NCBI GenBank assembly: GCA_944470555.2
Contig: OX104128.1
Coordinates: 744,001 to 808,000, forward strand
Source of the DNA: Heterobilharzia americana
Taxonomy: Eukaryota; Platyhelminthes; Trematoda; Strigeidida; Schistosomatidae
Length of the DNA stretch: 64,000 nt
Direction of reading: 5' to 3'
Position numbers and translations under genes: made by a program. Below, in pieces: positions 12,246-24,710 of this stretch. The notes below the pieces were generated by a model. It had not been told where the DNA came from and ran no database searches. It saw only the letters and a program-made list of their open reading frames with translations. Position 1 is the first letter of the stretch. Every line of letters starts with the position of its first letter.

Positions 12246-12912
12246 GGAAAACTAACTAATTACTTTCGAGTTTTTTTTCATACTCAGAACTGAGTAAGCA
12301 TCAAGGCAACTGATAAATTTGTCATATTGCATTCTGAATCATATCATTTAATCGAATATGAACGGGCAACTTTAAAGGCTACCGTAGCAACGATTGAAAT
12401 AACTAATTAGTCCTCTTCGTTTCGGCTAGAGAGACAGATTTTCTTAAGATAAAGAAGTCTGATTTATTGTTGCTAGGATGACCTTTAAAGTCACTCAATA
12501 TGAACTGTTGTTCATATATTATGAATAGAACTCAAGACCATATGAATGGAAATCAAACGACTATTAATGCACAATCCATTAAGAGAACGAATAAAGGTTA
12601 CATGGTAAGCGGTCCTATCATGTTAGATTTGTTTATTTGATATAAAGCGCACAGTGATACAGTATTATTTACTTGATTACGTTTCGAGCATAAATTATTG
12701 CTCATAATCATATCATTGTAATCACACTTCTTTCGATATCTGATTTTATAGTCCTGTCACCTGATTTTTCTTTGCTTGTTGATTGGTAGTAAAGTTTTCA
12801 ATATCTCTGGTATAGGTGTTGCGTCATTCCTATTACATGTGTTGGGTGTAGATTCGATGAACAAAGGTCCAGTAATCAATCCCCCTCTCTCTCCACCTAG
12901 CTATATTATTAT

Positions 12913-12934
12913 TAATAATAATAATAATAATAAT
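12913..12934. repeat. (AAT)n microsatellite
   Basis: Short pure trinucleotide run between repeat-free flanks. Confidence 0.9.
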
Positions 12935-13044
12935 ATAATACTGTATAACTGTGCGCTTTATTTCAAATAAACAAATATAATATGGAATTACATTCTACCA
13001 CAGTGCCCAAGTTCTACACTTATATTAATGAGTCCTATCATGTA

Positions 13045-13312
13045 TTTTTCTCATATCAAGCGGTAGTAACGTGTCACGAATTCACATGGTAATCATCGGA
13101 CTAAACCCATAGTAATTGAAGTGAAATAAAAATCTGGTCAGCAATTGGACATCATAGCGTAGCTCAGTTGGTAGAGAGAGCATCAGCCCGTGAACCTGGC
13201 GGTCGCTGGTTCGAATCTGGTTGCGGTCTAAATTTTCATTTTACCTTCGATCATTACTCAGTATCAATACTAGCCTGTCAAAGCACAGCTATCTCAGATA
13301 GTCAAGGTGATA
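13045..13312 (+). mobile_element. tRNA-derived SINE (family T), plus copy
   Basis: Same order as the copy at 10640-10925: upstream section, A box TAGCTCAGTTGGTAGAG, B box GGTTCGAATCT, ending in CTATCTCAGATAG. The last base of the B box differs from the tRNA consensus. Confidence 0.75.
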
Positions 13313-13884
13313 TTATGTATTTCTCTCATTTTGCATTCTAAACTTAGAAACAAGTATTTCGGTGTAGTGTTTACAGATTTCTACCGTTGACAAGTGGGTA
13401 CATAAATAGTTTTCATAATTTTCATGAGAATAAAGATGACATATTGATTTTTGATGTATTAGCGAAGATTTAGAGCTCAGGATGATGAGGATGTTAATGA
13501 TCTAATGTTCTTTATTGTTTGTTCTTGGACTCCCTATCACTACCCAGGTTAGACGACTTCATCAACATTTACTTCGCATTGTAGTTTTTTTAAAAATAAA
13601 AATACGTTTCCCTTCAACTGCATCAGGTATTACGAATAGTAATGATAATGATCATAACAATTTCAGTTCAGTGGTTCTATTGCATTTCGGGTTTCAGTAT
13701 ACAAAAAAACACCTATTTCCTTCCCCATAATTGGGTGATATTTTCGACGTTATCACTGGTAATTCAGATGATGATAATATTGTTTACAGTGTAACTTTCA
13801 ATGATTGAATGTTTCTTCTTTCTATTTGTCTTCTCGTTTTTTCATTATTTATATCATAATAGAATTATCAGGCATATATCATTA

Positions 13885-14510
13885 TCAGTGCTGTGTATGC
13901 CTTCGTAGTATAGACTGTATTCCGTGGTGTCACGACGTGGGTAATGCAGACGTCGAGAGTAGAGTTTTAGGGAGAGGAGGTAAATCAGTTGACGAGGTTA
14001 TGATCCTTCATCGACTGAGATGGTTAGCTGGGACACGTGTTACGCATGCCTGCCTAGTCGCCGATTGCCTCGTCACACAATGTTGGCTGAAATAGGTGCA
14101 GACTGGAAGAATGTCCTAGGTGGCCACAATAAAACATGGCACCAATGCATGAAAAGTCTCTGACTGTTGGTTTGAGCCATGTGGAGCGATGCAGACTAGG
14201 TGGTTGGTGTGCGTGGGACAAGAGGGACCAGTGGTTAGAGACTCTAGGTGATGGCATGGCTGAGAACCGATGTCAGTGGCGTAGGTGTATACACATATTA
14301 TCTTCATCTTAATGACATTTAACCGAATCTCATAATGTTCTCATCCCTCCTTTCTTTCTTCTCGTACTTTACATTTCTTTTGACTGGATTTTCTTTTCTT
14401 CATGTTGCACTTCACTGCCTTTTTACTTGATGTACTGATATGAGGTATTGCAACTCGGACCGTGACGCAGTAGTGCCTGGTCCTATGTTGATACTGATGT
14501 TGGTGTATAT
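13885..14510 (+). pseudogene. YADD-family LINE 3' end (family B)
   Basis: Contains the C-terminal blocks corresponding to 'VLGRGGKSVDEVMILHRLRW' and the shared 3' untranslated part ending near 'CCTGGTCCTATGTTGAT'. It is 5'-truncated, as is usual for non-LTR elements, and frameshifted after the 'RLRWL' block. Confidence 0.75.
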
Positions 14511-14514
14511 AAAA

Positions 14515-15300
14515 CTCGGCATAGGTTGACTCTTATTACGTTTTTAAGATAACTTTGATGTCATTCTTCTCCTTCATTAAAATTCCCGTATACTGTTTTT
14601 GTTTCTAAATTGTTGAAGGTTGTTTTCTCTTTTCTTCTTTGAAATTGTAACTAATATCAAGATTATCTTCATCATTAAATAACATCAGTTAGAAAACTAT
14701 TTAGAATCAGAATCGCTAAGATAACCATTACTAGCTGATATTTACACGTTAAACATTGAAAATTTGCCTAGTGAAATCTCATCACTAAAGTTCCCCTTTA
14801 CAACAGATATGTAGACGACTTTTGAGAAGCATGAGGATATGGTTTGTCAACTAAAATAACTTGACACCATAACAAACTCATAACAGCCTGATACTTGAGC
14901 GTAAGTCAATAGTCATCATCTACCATTTCTCACATGTACTTTGGAGGTCTAGTTGAATGCCTCTTTAACAAAATCGATCAGATCTGTGTGCATCCAATTA
15001 CTGACCCTAAAACACTTATACGCAGAGGATATCCGTTAACATTTATACATCCTTGTAGAAGTCAGGTAACACCCCTACTCCCCCCTTACAGAAGCGTCCA
15101 CATATCACTCCATCATACACAGGGGGATTGAATAGTACAGTTTTAAGACGTAGGCTAAAATCATCCATTAGAAAAGTCTATTATTCAACTAAGCTTATCA
15201 TTGTGGGAAAAACTGAAACACATACTTCTTCACAAACCCTAACACTACATCAGGGATCATGGCTCATATAATCTAACTTCGCGAACTAACCGAACAACAG
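14515..15300. other. non-coding, nothing recognised
   Basis: AT-rich DNA. No coding frame or identifiable repeat. Confidence 0.35.
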
Positions 15301-15309
15301 TATATTTGT

Positions 15310-15330
15310 GGGGGGGGGGGAGGGGGGGGG
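15310..15330 (+). repeat. G-run, possible G-quadruplex
   Basis: Eleven G, one A, then nine G in a window that is otherwise strongly AT-rich. Four or more G triplets can be placed, which is sufficient for quadruplex formation on the + strand. It may also be a slippage-prone or assembly-sensitive site. Confidence 0.6.
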
Positions 15331-15859
15331 CAATGGTTTATGTCTACTACACCAATCGTAATTTCGTTAAAATATTCATCCTCTAGTCTTTCGTCTTGGT
15401 AGATCTATTTATTTTCACTGGGATTGTAAGCATTACAGTGATAATATGCAGTTACTATTCAACTTCTTGGATGATAACCAATTATCTAAACACTATGTGT
15501 GAAAGGTTTTCAGAATGACATTTTAGAAAGAATGTACGCAAGGTTACTGAGTACATTTTGACTTCAATTTCGACGGCTCGTTTTATTCACAAAAAGCGAT
15601 AACTGAATAATTCAGGAAATAAGATTATTTCATGCATACATGTATTTCTCATACAGTTTAGTCTTTTGTCGCATATGTTATCCTTTGGAAACTGTCTGAG
15701 AAATCGTTGTAACTTTGGAATCTAACTGCTTTGCTTCTGATTATGCATCAGAATCCTTCACCGCCTGTTGAAGTTTGGAAAGCCAGGTAGCATAACACCT
15801 ATCATGTGATCGGTATGGCTTATTTTCTGGTGAGAAAAAACGACATATATGTCATTATC

Positions 15860-16050
15860 ATTTTAGCTATCTTAGTGAGATAGCCGTAGTTTGGCAGACT
15901 AGCATTGATACTGGGTAGTGAATGAAAGTGAAGGGGCGGGGCGGGATTTGAACCAACAACCACCGGATTTCTGATCCAGCTGATCTACTAGACTCGACTG
16001 TCGAGCAGAATTGTGAATAAAGCAAGAAAAACAGTAATAGCAGAACAACC
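15860..16050 (-). mobile_element. tRNA-derived SINE (family T), diverged minus copy
   Basis: Begins with CTATCTTAGTGAGATAG (an expanded form of the family's hairpin end), then 'GGTTTGGCAGACTAG'-like body, and a tRNA-like part whose B box on the minus strand reads GGTTCAAATCC. The A-box half is poorly conserved. Confidence 0.55.
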
Positions 16051-16639
16051 ATGCATGTATTTCATGAATTTATCTCAGCTACTTTATACAATGTACTTTG
16101 ATAAATCAACAATAATTTTTTACGAATTGGAATGGAAGGTAACAAAGATTTTGATTGACCAACATTGATGAAGTTGTTAACACTACTCAAAGGTGAACTA
16201 TTTATACAGCGATATAATGGAACATATATATCTCGGAGGAGATTGTACAGAATGTTATTCTAGAATCAGTAAAAAGGACGTCATCGTTAAGTTTTTCACT
16301 GTATTGAGGGGAATAAGATGAATGCAACTCAGAAAGTGAGAGTAGGTTTTGATATAGATCGAAAAATAGAGTGCAAAATAACCAAGGGGCATGAGGTCAT
16401 AAAATCTTGTACTTACAAATTTAGGGGATTAAAATTACCAAGGTAATGCAAGACTGACAACAGAATGTTTCTAAATACGTTGATCAGCAAACCATAAAAT
16501 GGGTGGGTTTCCATTCTTCATTGATCACTTTAAATGACCTTAGTGTGTCGACTTTATATCCAGTATCAAGCGAATGGTAGGCGATTGCATTATTTAAACC
16601 GTGGGACACTTAAGAATCAAATTCTTCTGGATATTACTA

Positions 16640-16940
16640 TTTATTGATATACTCGTAGTTCTCCGTTGTTTTGTTGGGTCGGATTACTCGACTTCTATTA
16701 GCATATGGGCTCCTATGCGGATGCCTCGATATTGTCTGAATGGTAATTTGGCTGGTTGTGACTACCAGAGGGATTCAAGATGCGCGTTTCGTTCTATTTG
16801 GGACTCGTCAGCTGTATGTACCTGCACCCCAGTGTGTGATGTTGTCACCTCTGGGAATCGAACCTCGTACCCATCACTTCAAATGCCAAGGTGTTATCTA
16901 CTGTACCACGGAGGAACTATATCCACTTCTTCTGGATATG
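16640..16940 (-). mobile_element. Sm-alpha-like SINE, near full-length minus copy
   Basis: Minus strand from about 16935: tRNA-like head with B box GGTTCGATTCC, hammerhead region at 16771-16818, then the family body. The CTGACGA core and GAAA are intact, but stem II is GTCC/GAAC with a mismatch and the base before the UC cleavage site (A for G) no longer pairs in stem III. Partial activity cannot be excluded from sequence alone. Confidence 0.75.
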
Positions 16941-17084
16941 TTTAGAAATACGGACAAGAACCCTTCTCTCTGTTCTTCCATTGTATATGCTTTGACGCGT
17001 ACATGTGAATTGGTAGATACGGTTGGCGGTAACAAGAGTTGGAAATTTGTCAAGTTTAGACTGTCTCAATGAGGATTTAGTCTG

Positions 17085-18790
17085 ATATACACAGATTTAT
17101 TTAACGACTGGATAGGTCATTCTTATTTCAGCACTCAGTCTATGATTCATCCTTATGGAGATTTCATCCCCTTTGAAGGCGAGGTGTAGATAGACAGGCA
17201 TCCTGCTGTTTTGCCCTTAGTTCTTTTTTGTCCAACCGTACTTATCAATGAACGTTTGTAGGTAACCATTTTCGCGTAGACAGTTTTCGACAAAGGTCAA
17301 TTCTTCCTTAATATTTTCTACAGAGCACAGTTTCCGCGTACAGTTGACTAGTGTTCTAACCAGACATTTTTTGTAACTGATTGGGCAAAAGCTGCTGAAG
17401 TTTAAATAAAGCTCACTCCACGTGTTTTTCTGATGAATGTATCTATGACCCTTTCGATTTGTATGACTCTATAGGCTGAGGTCTAGGAAGTGACATCTCT
17501 TCTCATGTTATATTGGAGTGCCCTTCACTAAAATAGTCAATAAATGATATACATGTTAACCATTATTCCATACGATAAATGTATTGTCAACATACGTAGG
17601 ATGCTGTCTGGTTGACTGCATATTTTAGTTTAGTCTGTTTGAGACTTCATGTAAAGATATCAGCGAGGATCGCGCCCAGAAGGTTGTCTATAGTGACTCC
17701 ATCGATTTTGAGGGTATAGGGTGTTATTGAATTGTAATTTTACATTCTTTGTTCATAGTTTGGAAGTGGAAGTAATTATGGATACTGATATATGGTATCT
17801 ATTGTCTCTTCCAGTGGTATCTTTGTAAATAAGTATGATACATCCAAAACAAACCATAAAGATCCTTCACTACTTCTGCGAATTCATGAGTATCTTTCAT
17901 ACTGTGAACGGCTAGTTTTGTGCGAATGGCTTCTAAATGTTTTGCCAACCATCAATCAAGCTTGTGAAATGATAAGTTGACCATTGTTCTCATCTGGACA
18001 TCAGCTTTGTGCACTTTTGGCAAGCCATTCAAATATGGTAACCGAGATCCATAAAATTTGAAGTCATTGTAGGTTGCTATGTCTGTTAGCTTCCTCTTCT
18101 ACAGTTCTTTCAAATTTGTTGTCACTCATCTTTCTGCTGACTCTGTCATATCTTTCTTCGTACGATCAGTTAGGAATTTGGATGAATCGTCTAGGTTTGA
18201 AATTGTTATCACTTTGACTATCTGAGATAGCCGTGGTTTGACAGACTAGTATTGATACAGCGTGATGATTGAAGGTGAAATGAGTATTTGGACTGCTGTC
18301 GGATTCGAACTAGCGGCCACCGTATCATGAATTCACACGGTAGTCGGACAAAACCTTTGCTGATTGGAGTGAAATAAAAATATGATCAGCAGTCTGTCCT
18401 CGTAGCTCGTTCTGTGGTAGAGCTTCAAACAGGAAACTCGGTGGTGCCTGGTTGGAATCCAGCCGCGGTCCAAATTTTTATTTCACCCAGTATCGATTGA
18501 CATTATCTTGTTCACTTATTTTCCTGTGTTCATTATGAAAACACTACTGTCTTTTTCAAGTAGAAGAATCACATTGTCTTCATTATTCATTAAATTATGC
18601 AACACTGTTTGGTGATTTTTAGATGATAAAACTTTAGATTTCGGAAACGGGGTAGTGATATATTGTTTAGCAATATCAGCTAACCGGGATTTTAACCAGC
18701 TTTGTTTTTCATCATCTACAGGTTTTAACTCAGACAACTGGTTGTATAGGTTCTCGAACTATATCTTTGTATCTATTCCATTGTTACACC
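17085..18790 (-). pseudogene. Penelope-like element, RT region, broken
   Basis: On the minus strand an upstream block at 18516-18737 has 'NNEDNVILLLEKDSSVFIMN', like the N-terminal RT region of Penelope-like elements. It is followed by 'LPKVHKADVQMRTMVN' (about 17975-18020) and the catalytic motif C region at 17580-17594, reading Y-V-D-N-T-F rather than Y-V-D-D-T-F. Further 3' are thumb-like blocks equivalent to 'TWSGLYLNFSSFCPISYKK' (17330-17440). Stops and frameshifts occur throughout, and a pair of tRNA-derived SINEs splits it at 18205-18495. Confidence 0.75.
18205..18495. mobile_element. inverted pair of tRNA-derived SINEs inside a Penelope relic
   Basis: A minus family T piece (18205-18325, beginning with the CTATCTGAGATAG hairpin end) is joined directly to a plus copy (18326-18495) with a degraded A box and a B-box-like GGTTGGAATCC. 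Penelope sequence resumes on both sides, so the insertion came after the Penelope copy. Confidence 0.65.
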
Positions 18791-18929
18791 TCTTAAGGGT
18801 ATGAAATTTGAATCCAAATGAAAGTGCTTCTTCTTCGGTTCGGTTCGGTCTCAAGGTGGATAAGTTGTGTATGTACTTCTCAACATTTCCGGAATTACCA
18901 TCACATGGTCGTTCTTTTACAAGGGTTCT

Positions 18930-19015
18930 AGTTAGGGTTTATTTCACTTCAATCATCAATGTTTTTGTCCGACTGTCATGTGAATTCGTGACCCGTTACT
19001 ACCGATTGTTTGTAT
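18930..19015 (-). mobile_element. family T fragment
   Basis: Short minus-strand piece containing the TATTTCACTTCAATCATCA section and the CATGTGAATTCGTGAC part of the tRNA-derived SINE. The tRNA-like boxes are absent. Confidence 0.5.
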
Positions 19016-19099
19016 TCAAACTGTGTGCCCAGTTTGGACGTTTCACCCTCCTAATTGAATTAGAGAGGGAGAGTATCATATTGATTTTCATCTTGACTA

Positions 19100-19400
19100 T
19101 CTGAGTGAGATAGCCATGGTTGGTTGGAGACCCTAGGTGATCACATGGCTCAGAACCGAAGTCAGTGGCACAGATGTATACACACATTATCCTCACCTTA
19201 ACAACGCTATACTGAATCTCACCATTTTGTCACTCCTCTTTCCTTTCTTTTCGTACTTTATATTTCTCGACTGCATTCACTTATCTTCATCCTTCACCTC
19301 ACTACCTTTAAACTTGATGTGGTGATATGAGGTGTGGCAACTCGGACCGTCACGCAGTAATGCCTGGTCCTATGTTGATGATGATGATAGCCATGGTTTG
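19100..19400 (+). mobile_element. family B LINE 3' untranslated tail
   Basis: Starts within the terminal 'CAGAACCGAAGTCAGTGGC' coding end and continues through the shared 3' untranslated part to 'CCTGGTCCTATGTTGATG', followed by GATGATGAT. Ending in a short trinucleotide run fits a non-LTR retrotransposon 3' terminus. Confidence 0.7.
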
Positions 19401-19741
19401 GCGAACCCGCATTAATACTGGATGATGATTGAGTTACACTATCAAGCAGAATACGGTTGTGGTGCGTTGGTCTATAAACTCGACTTGTATCCAATGGATT
19501 ACTTGTTCGAACCGAGATTTGGACAGTAGGATAGTATCATTAGCTGTGACATACTAGGTGTCACTCATTGCCCTAGTGAATGAATGTGCTCGGAGTTGAT
19601 GAGTTCCACTTTTTCTCTTTCTTATTATCTATGATGATTAAAAAGAATTTTTTTCTACATAGATTTTGTTTGTTGTTATAATTCGCTAATCAACTATCAT
19701 TTTTTCATATATTTTTGTTGAAAATCTGATAATGATTATAG

Positions 19742-20285
19742 TTCAGAGGATATGTTTACTTTGAAAGCTGAATCACCTAGTGGTGAGAAAACGGAGATGG
19801 AGAATGATCAAAGATATTTCAATTGTCAAATCAATAAAAGAAATAGTACCAAGACTGATAATAGTACATCCTATTGTATTTCATCTACTGTCACTTCTTG
19901 TCTTACTTCAAGTCCAATGTATCATCAAACCTCAGTTAGATCTATTGGTCGTGGTAATATTGAAATGCCTGTATGCTGTTCTAATAATGTTGCCAATTCT
20001 ATCACAACATCCCATATGAGTAATTCATCAACATTCATAACAACAGAATCTTCATCTCCTCCTGCGCTATCATCTACGACTACTACGCCTATTACTGCGT
20101 CTACGATGAATATATCTTCTTACTTTGCATCTGCGCCTTCATCTTCTACATCATCAATTGTCACATGTGCAAATATTGTCACTCTATCTGCAAATGATTC
20201 CTCTACAGTAATTGGTCAGAGTCATTCTCATTTACCTAGTTATAGAATAACGAATTCATCAGGCTTCCCTAAGTCATCTCAAAAG
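19742..20285 (+). CDS. NR5A/FTZ-F1-type nuclear receptor, hinge exon
   Basis: About 181 codons, open from just after an in-frame stop at 19719-19721. The acceptor is probably the AG at 19740-19741, with an alternative at 19745-19746. The donor GTATTT follows codon AAG at 20285, leaving phase 0, which matches the phase-0 acceptor at 37811. The product is Ser/Thr/Asn-rich ('SSPPALSSTTTTPITAS' near residues 97-113 from the first Met) with no zinc-finger Cys pattern and no known fold. I join it to the downstream receptor exons by phase, strand and similar composition. It would lie in the hinge, C-terminal to the DNA-binding domain, or in an N-terminal region if the domain order differs. A transcript is needed to confirm the 17.5-kb joint. 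Confidence 0.65.
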
Positions 20286-20340
20286 GTATTTATAAATGTC
20301 AAAATATTTTGGATTTTTGCGTGTTAAGTGATTTGGTTTT

Positions 20341-20935
20341 ATTATTATTATTGTTATTATTTGTCCCCTGGGTTCCTAGTGGGACATAGGATTTCAGTAG
20401 CACACCTCCATTCCACTCTCTTCTCTGCAGTCTTTTCAACCTGGCTGCCCAACTCGACTACCCACAAGCTTTAATTTCTTCCTCACATAATCTCCTCCAT
20501 GTCACCCTCGACTCAGACGCCAAACTCGTCGTTTCCCATTTGGATTCCACTCGAGTCCTTGGCTGGTTTGGTGCTTGATGTCCCCAATCGGCTTTCTCAG
20601 TGTATACCCAATCTATCTCCACTATCTTCTTCTGCATATTTGTTGGCAGCCATTCAGAGTTCCTTGTTGCTTATTCTTTCTAACCATCTGATTTTCAGTA
20701 TGGAATGAGCATAAGCGGCAGCTGTTGTTGGGATTTATGTCCATAGTTTTTTGGAAATGCTTTTCGTGACTCGCCAAGTTTCTTAACCATATAACAGCAC
20801 TGACTTGACATTGGTGTTGAAAATCCGAATCTTGTTCTTTGTTCTGAGTGCAGTAAATCTCTACACTGATTTCAGATTTGTGAAAGCCTGTCTTGCTATT
20901 TTTCCAATCCTTGTTTTGATCAGGAACAAAACGCA
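20341..20935 (-). pseudogene. RTE/SR2-like LINE 3' fragment (copy A3)
   Basis: Begins at its 3' end with (ATT)n followed by the complement of the family A terminus. It carries, on the minus strand, degraded 'KQQGTLNGCQQICRRR'-type sequence and the start of the 'TQNKEQDSDFQHQCQVSA' block. It is 5'-truncated and frameshifted. Confidence 0.75.
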
Positions 20936-21110
20936 CTCAGCAGCCACCTTGTATACATCATCTGTGCAGTAGGCAGTGAGCCACACCTATTGTATGTAGG
21001 CTACTGATACTATCTAGTTGCCTGAACGTCTGTGGGACGGCGTTCGGACCCATGACCCGTTGGTGATTAGTCATCTCCTTAAATCACTGAATCACAGCTC
21101 CACCATCTCA
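20935..21110 (-). mobile_element. tRNA-like SINE (family Q)
   Basis: Follows copy A3 directly and shares 'GTGAGCCACACCTATTGT' and the trailing 'GTCATCTCCTTAAATCA' with the other family Q copies. The B-box part is mutated (GTTCGGACCC on the + strand). Confidence 0.55.
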
Positions 21111-21659
21111 TCAGTCTTAGAATTCAATGTTCAACCATTGGCTGAATAAGTTTTTTGAATCGTTTTTGACTTTTTCCAAGTTAGGTAGCGTGATATTACT
21201 GTTGACTCTCATCATGTAAGTTCAGTGTAACTCAGAAACCGAGATATAGGCTTATGCACCAGGTTATGTAACACATGACATGTGCAACAGTTTATTATGT
21301 AATTGAATTTATCATGTCCTAAGCAAGTAAGCAGCTAAGGGATTAGTAGCTGGGAGTTTAAATCAGTGAACAATAGTTCTACTACTCCAGACTTAAAGAC
21401 ATGAGTCTATATGTGTGATTTTAGAACTCCACTGTTGCATGATTTTCTGTGGTAATGTGTGCATATATTATTGGATTTCATGCATGAAGGATTTACTAAC
21501 TATTGTCTCAACTCACTATATACTATGTTGGTCAATTTTTTCAGTCATTCTCATAAAAATTGATTTCTGATTTCTGAAAGAAAAGTAGCACTGAATTATT
21601 ATATGTTACTGAATAATTTGTACTTTAAGCACATTCAAAGTACATTCATATTTCCATAT

Positions 21660-21678
21660 CACACACACACACACACAC
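21660..21678. repeat. (CA)n microsatellite
   Basis: Pure dinucleotide run. Confidence 0.9.
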
Positions 21679-23690
21679 TACATATTTTAGTGAAATTTTA
21701 TCCAAGATAGATGCTTTCTGGATTATACGTAACCATAAAAAGGTACTACAACTCCGTAGCCGAACACCTTTCATGAGTTTTTCGAGAATTGTGTAAGCGA
21801 TAATGAGATAATGGGATTCATCAGGTAGTCGGAATTATACACATAAATTCTACCATCAGACTGTGATTCTGTTTGTTTGTTCGAAATCTGTGTGTGTGTT
21901 TGTAAGAGAGAAACTGCTTAGTATAATCAATATGTCGGACTCCAATAGAACAAATCATTTGATAAATGAGCAACAGGTTCTGACATCCTGATCATACACT
22001 CTTCACACGTAGTAGTAACAATAAACATCGGGAGAAAGTTTATTTTTGTCGATGCCAAAGGTGTTTCTGAATAGGCATGAAAGATGATTTCTAAATATTT
22101 CTTCTTAAGAACATCCTCTGGATTATGTATAGATTTGTAAAAACCACATTTTCTGAAGCTCACAGAATATGAGGTTCAACCAGTTTTGATTTCATAGTTA
22201 ATCCGTGAAATGTTCTGGATACCCAATCTTTGTCGAAATATTATGATTACAAAACACTGTGAAAAGTCAAGAGAAATGTAATATTCAACCCATCGAAGTA
22301 TAAGCTCTCGATATTCTAATCAGGTGTACTCTGTGTAGATCTGAAATAATGTACTTAATCCTTGAATAACAACAAACTTTACTGTCAAACAGCACCATTC
22401 AAAGAACATCTGGGAGATTCCATTTATCTTGTGTCATTTCAAGTGTTGATATACTGTCGCGTCGTTGAAGTACGTACTGAATCACATTGTTTCAATCACT
22501 TTGAGGCTCAAATGTGATGTTTAGCGTGTTTATGCGTTTCTGTATTTCACAAAAATATAGGGAACTATTCCTGTACAAGCGACCATGCTTTTGAATCCCC
22601 TACAACTTCAGTGTTGGATGTCTGGAGTCAATGAGCAGGAAGCTCCCCCTGCTTGACCTAAGTTTTATAATTGCTGGCACGCACCAATCATGAGGAAACC
22701 GGTGTTTTCTTGGTAATTTGAACTTGTATCACTCGGTGCGGAAGTTGGAGACTATTCAGACCACAAATAAACCTTTCTATAAGAGACTGTATTATGTACA
22801 CGAATTGGTTACTTGTGGATCGATCAAATCTTGCAATATGACCAATAAACTAAATGATTCGATTCTGTGATGCAGTATACTTTAGAGCTAGATGATAGGA
22901 GTCATCTGACAGGAAGCTGTGGACCTGTCTAGATACCTGCATCGGTCACTTGCTAGTGACCAGTTCATATACTCTATAATTTCTTCAAAGCCTTATTCAC
23001 TATTTGGTTTTCAACCGGAGTATATACTCAAATATAACACCCATATAATAGGAGTCTACCAGGAGTACCAATCAAGGTATAATGAAAGAAAAAAAAGTAG
23101 TTCAACGAATGAACTCTGTTTAAGCAATTTCGCTCTCAAAGCTGAATAATAAATTTTCACATTTTTCCTATGCTTATCTATGTTATATTCAGTAGTTAAT
23201 AATGATCTATCAAACGTGGTAACCATTGAAATACCCGAAATTTCATTCTCACTATGAAAGAATCAAAATTAAAGCAAAATGTTCATTGAGTGAAAAAAAC
23301 CTTTGCAACTATTAAATCCCAAGTGCCTAGCGTTAATCGTAATCTATCATTGAAGTATTCACAGTGTGTGACTGCTGGGCTAGTTTATGTGGTAACGTGG
23401 TAGTTTGGATTATGGTGTTGCATATGAAGAGTCTGCCGATCAACTCTGAAATGATATAACTACGTCGATTACCTTCCAATTAATAATTATTGTATACAGG
23501 CCAATCTTAGAGGTCAGTTAGGGCCTAAACAACTTAGTAGAAAGTTACTGAGCGAAGCAGATCCGAACTATCCAGAGAATATCAGTAAAGCCTGCTCTTG
23601 TTGATAAATACCAATGGACAATAAGTTTAAGTCCTAGGGCTTACTAACGTTTCACTCCTAAGCATAGCTAAAATTCTCAAGAATTGCTTA
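21679..23690. other. intronic, nothing recognised
   Basis: No coding frame with a recognisable domain and no repeat family that I could name. Short open stretches here look like chance. Confidence 0.35.
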
Positions 23691-23699
23691 CTGCTGAAA

Positions 23700-24310
23700 T
23701 TATGTAGGTGGTTGACGCCTCCTGGCTGCCAACACTGTGGAAGGTTATTGCTTCTTAAGGTACTTGATATAGAGGGATTTTTCTAGCCTCCCAGCCCGTA
23801 GCACATCTGCTTGAAGCTTGTCACACCCAGCCTTTTACTGATTGTTGTTTCCAGATTTGGTTGTTCTAACTCCTGACAAAGAGAATCCATGCCGCTGGCA
23901 TCGGAAGATTATGGAGCAGGGGATGTATAGTTTTTGGTGAGGGGGTGGCGACTTTTACATCATCGACTTGGCACTACAGGTCATCCAAGAGAAACACCTT
24001 ATTACTGTCACCTCCATTCAGTCAGTAGTACGACTTCACTGTCGGACCCCAATAATTGTGTTGCAATTTACACTACAATGGTAGCTGCTTTTTGTCTTAA
24101 CACTGTCCAACAGACCGTTCGCGTATGATAGGACCTCTAAGAAATTACCGTTTCAACCAGTATAGCTTTTTGTGTCATTGTGTTACGTAAGCCTGACCAC
24201 CACCAGGAATTATCATGACAGTACAAACCGCCGGTGAGCTCGACTTCAAACGAGCGAAATGGTTGTCCAGTGGTCTGGCTGGCGAAGTCTCCAGATCAGC
24301 CTGATTAATG
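23700..24310 (-). pseudogene. family B LINE 5' region, decayed
   Basis: Resembles the 5' part of the long minus copy at 54060-54560: both share, in order, a 'CACATCTGCTT...CAGCCTTTT' block and an 'AGAAACACCTTA' block followed by 'CAGTAGTACGACTTC'. No RT motif lies in this piece. Confidence 0.5.
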
Positions 24311-24689
24311 TTGTATACTATTATCGGGTAGTGAAAATATGGACAAAGTAATTATGAAAGTTTCTGTCATTTCCTTCAGACCATATAAAGGATAACATTA
24401 TGCTACTTGTTAGCTATGTATTTGTGTGATATGTATGTAAGGCGATCAGTATAACTATGATATTCAAACTGATGTATATTACTGTAAAGTTAATCTCTTC
24501 TAATATTTCTCTTTTCAATTATTTATAAGTAATAGAAGTTGATCATTAATAACTGACAGGAAAAGTGTTGTTGAAATGGGATAATAATGCATGTATGCTT
24601 GTTTATCGTTGTATCTTTGTCACCAAAATGGTTCTAGGAGTTCTTTCTTATTCAGCTAAATTGTTAATGTGTTGAATATATGAGACAGT

Positions 24690-24710
24690 TGTGTGTGTGT
24701 GTGTGTGTGT
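24690..24710. repeat. (GT)n microsatellite
   Basis: Pure dinucleotide run within unique intronic DNA. Confidence 0.9.

Noticed and set aside
16601..17072. Two overlapping frames of over 100 codons on the + strand
   Set aside because: They are antisense shadows of an Sm-alpha-like SINE.
1..19741. Search for receptor DNA-binding-domain exons (zinc-finger Cys pattern, FTZ-F1 box)
   Set aside because: No stretch with the Cys spacing or the Arg-Gly-Gly-type box was seen by eye. I conclude they lie left of the window, though a very short exon could have been missed.
22919..23149. 76-codon frame in the large intron as an extra exon
   Set aside because: No paired splice signals in the right phase and a composition unlike the neighbouring receptor exons.
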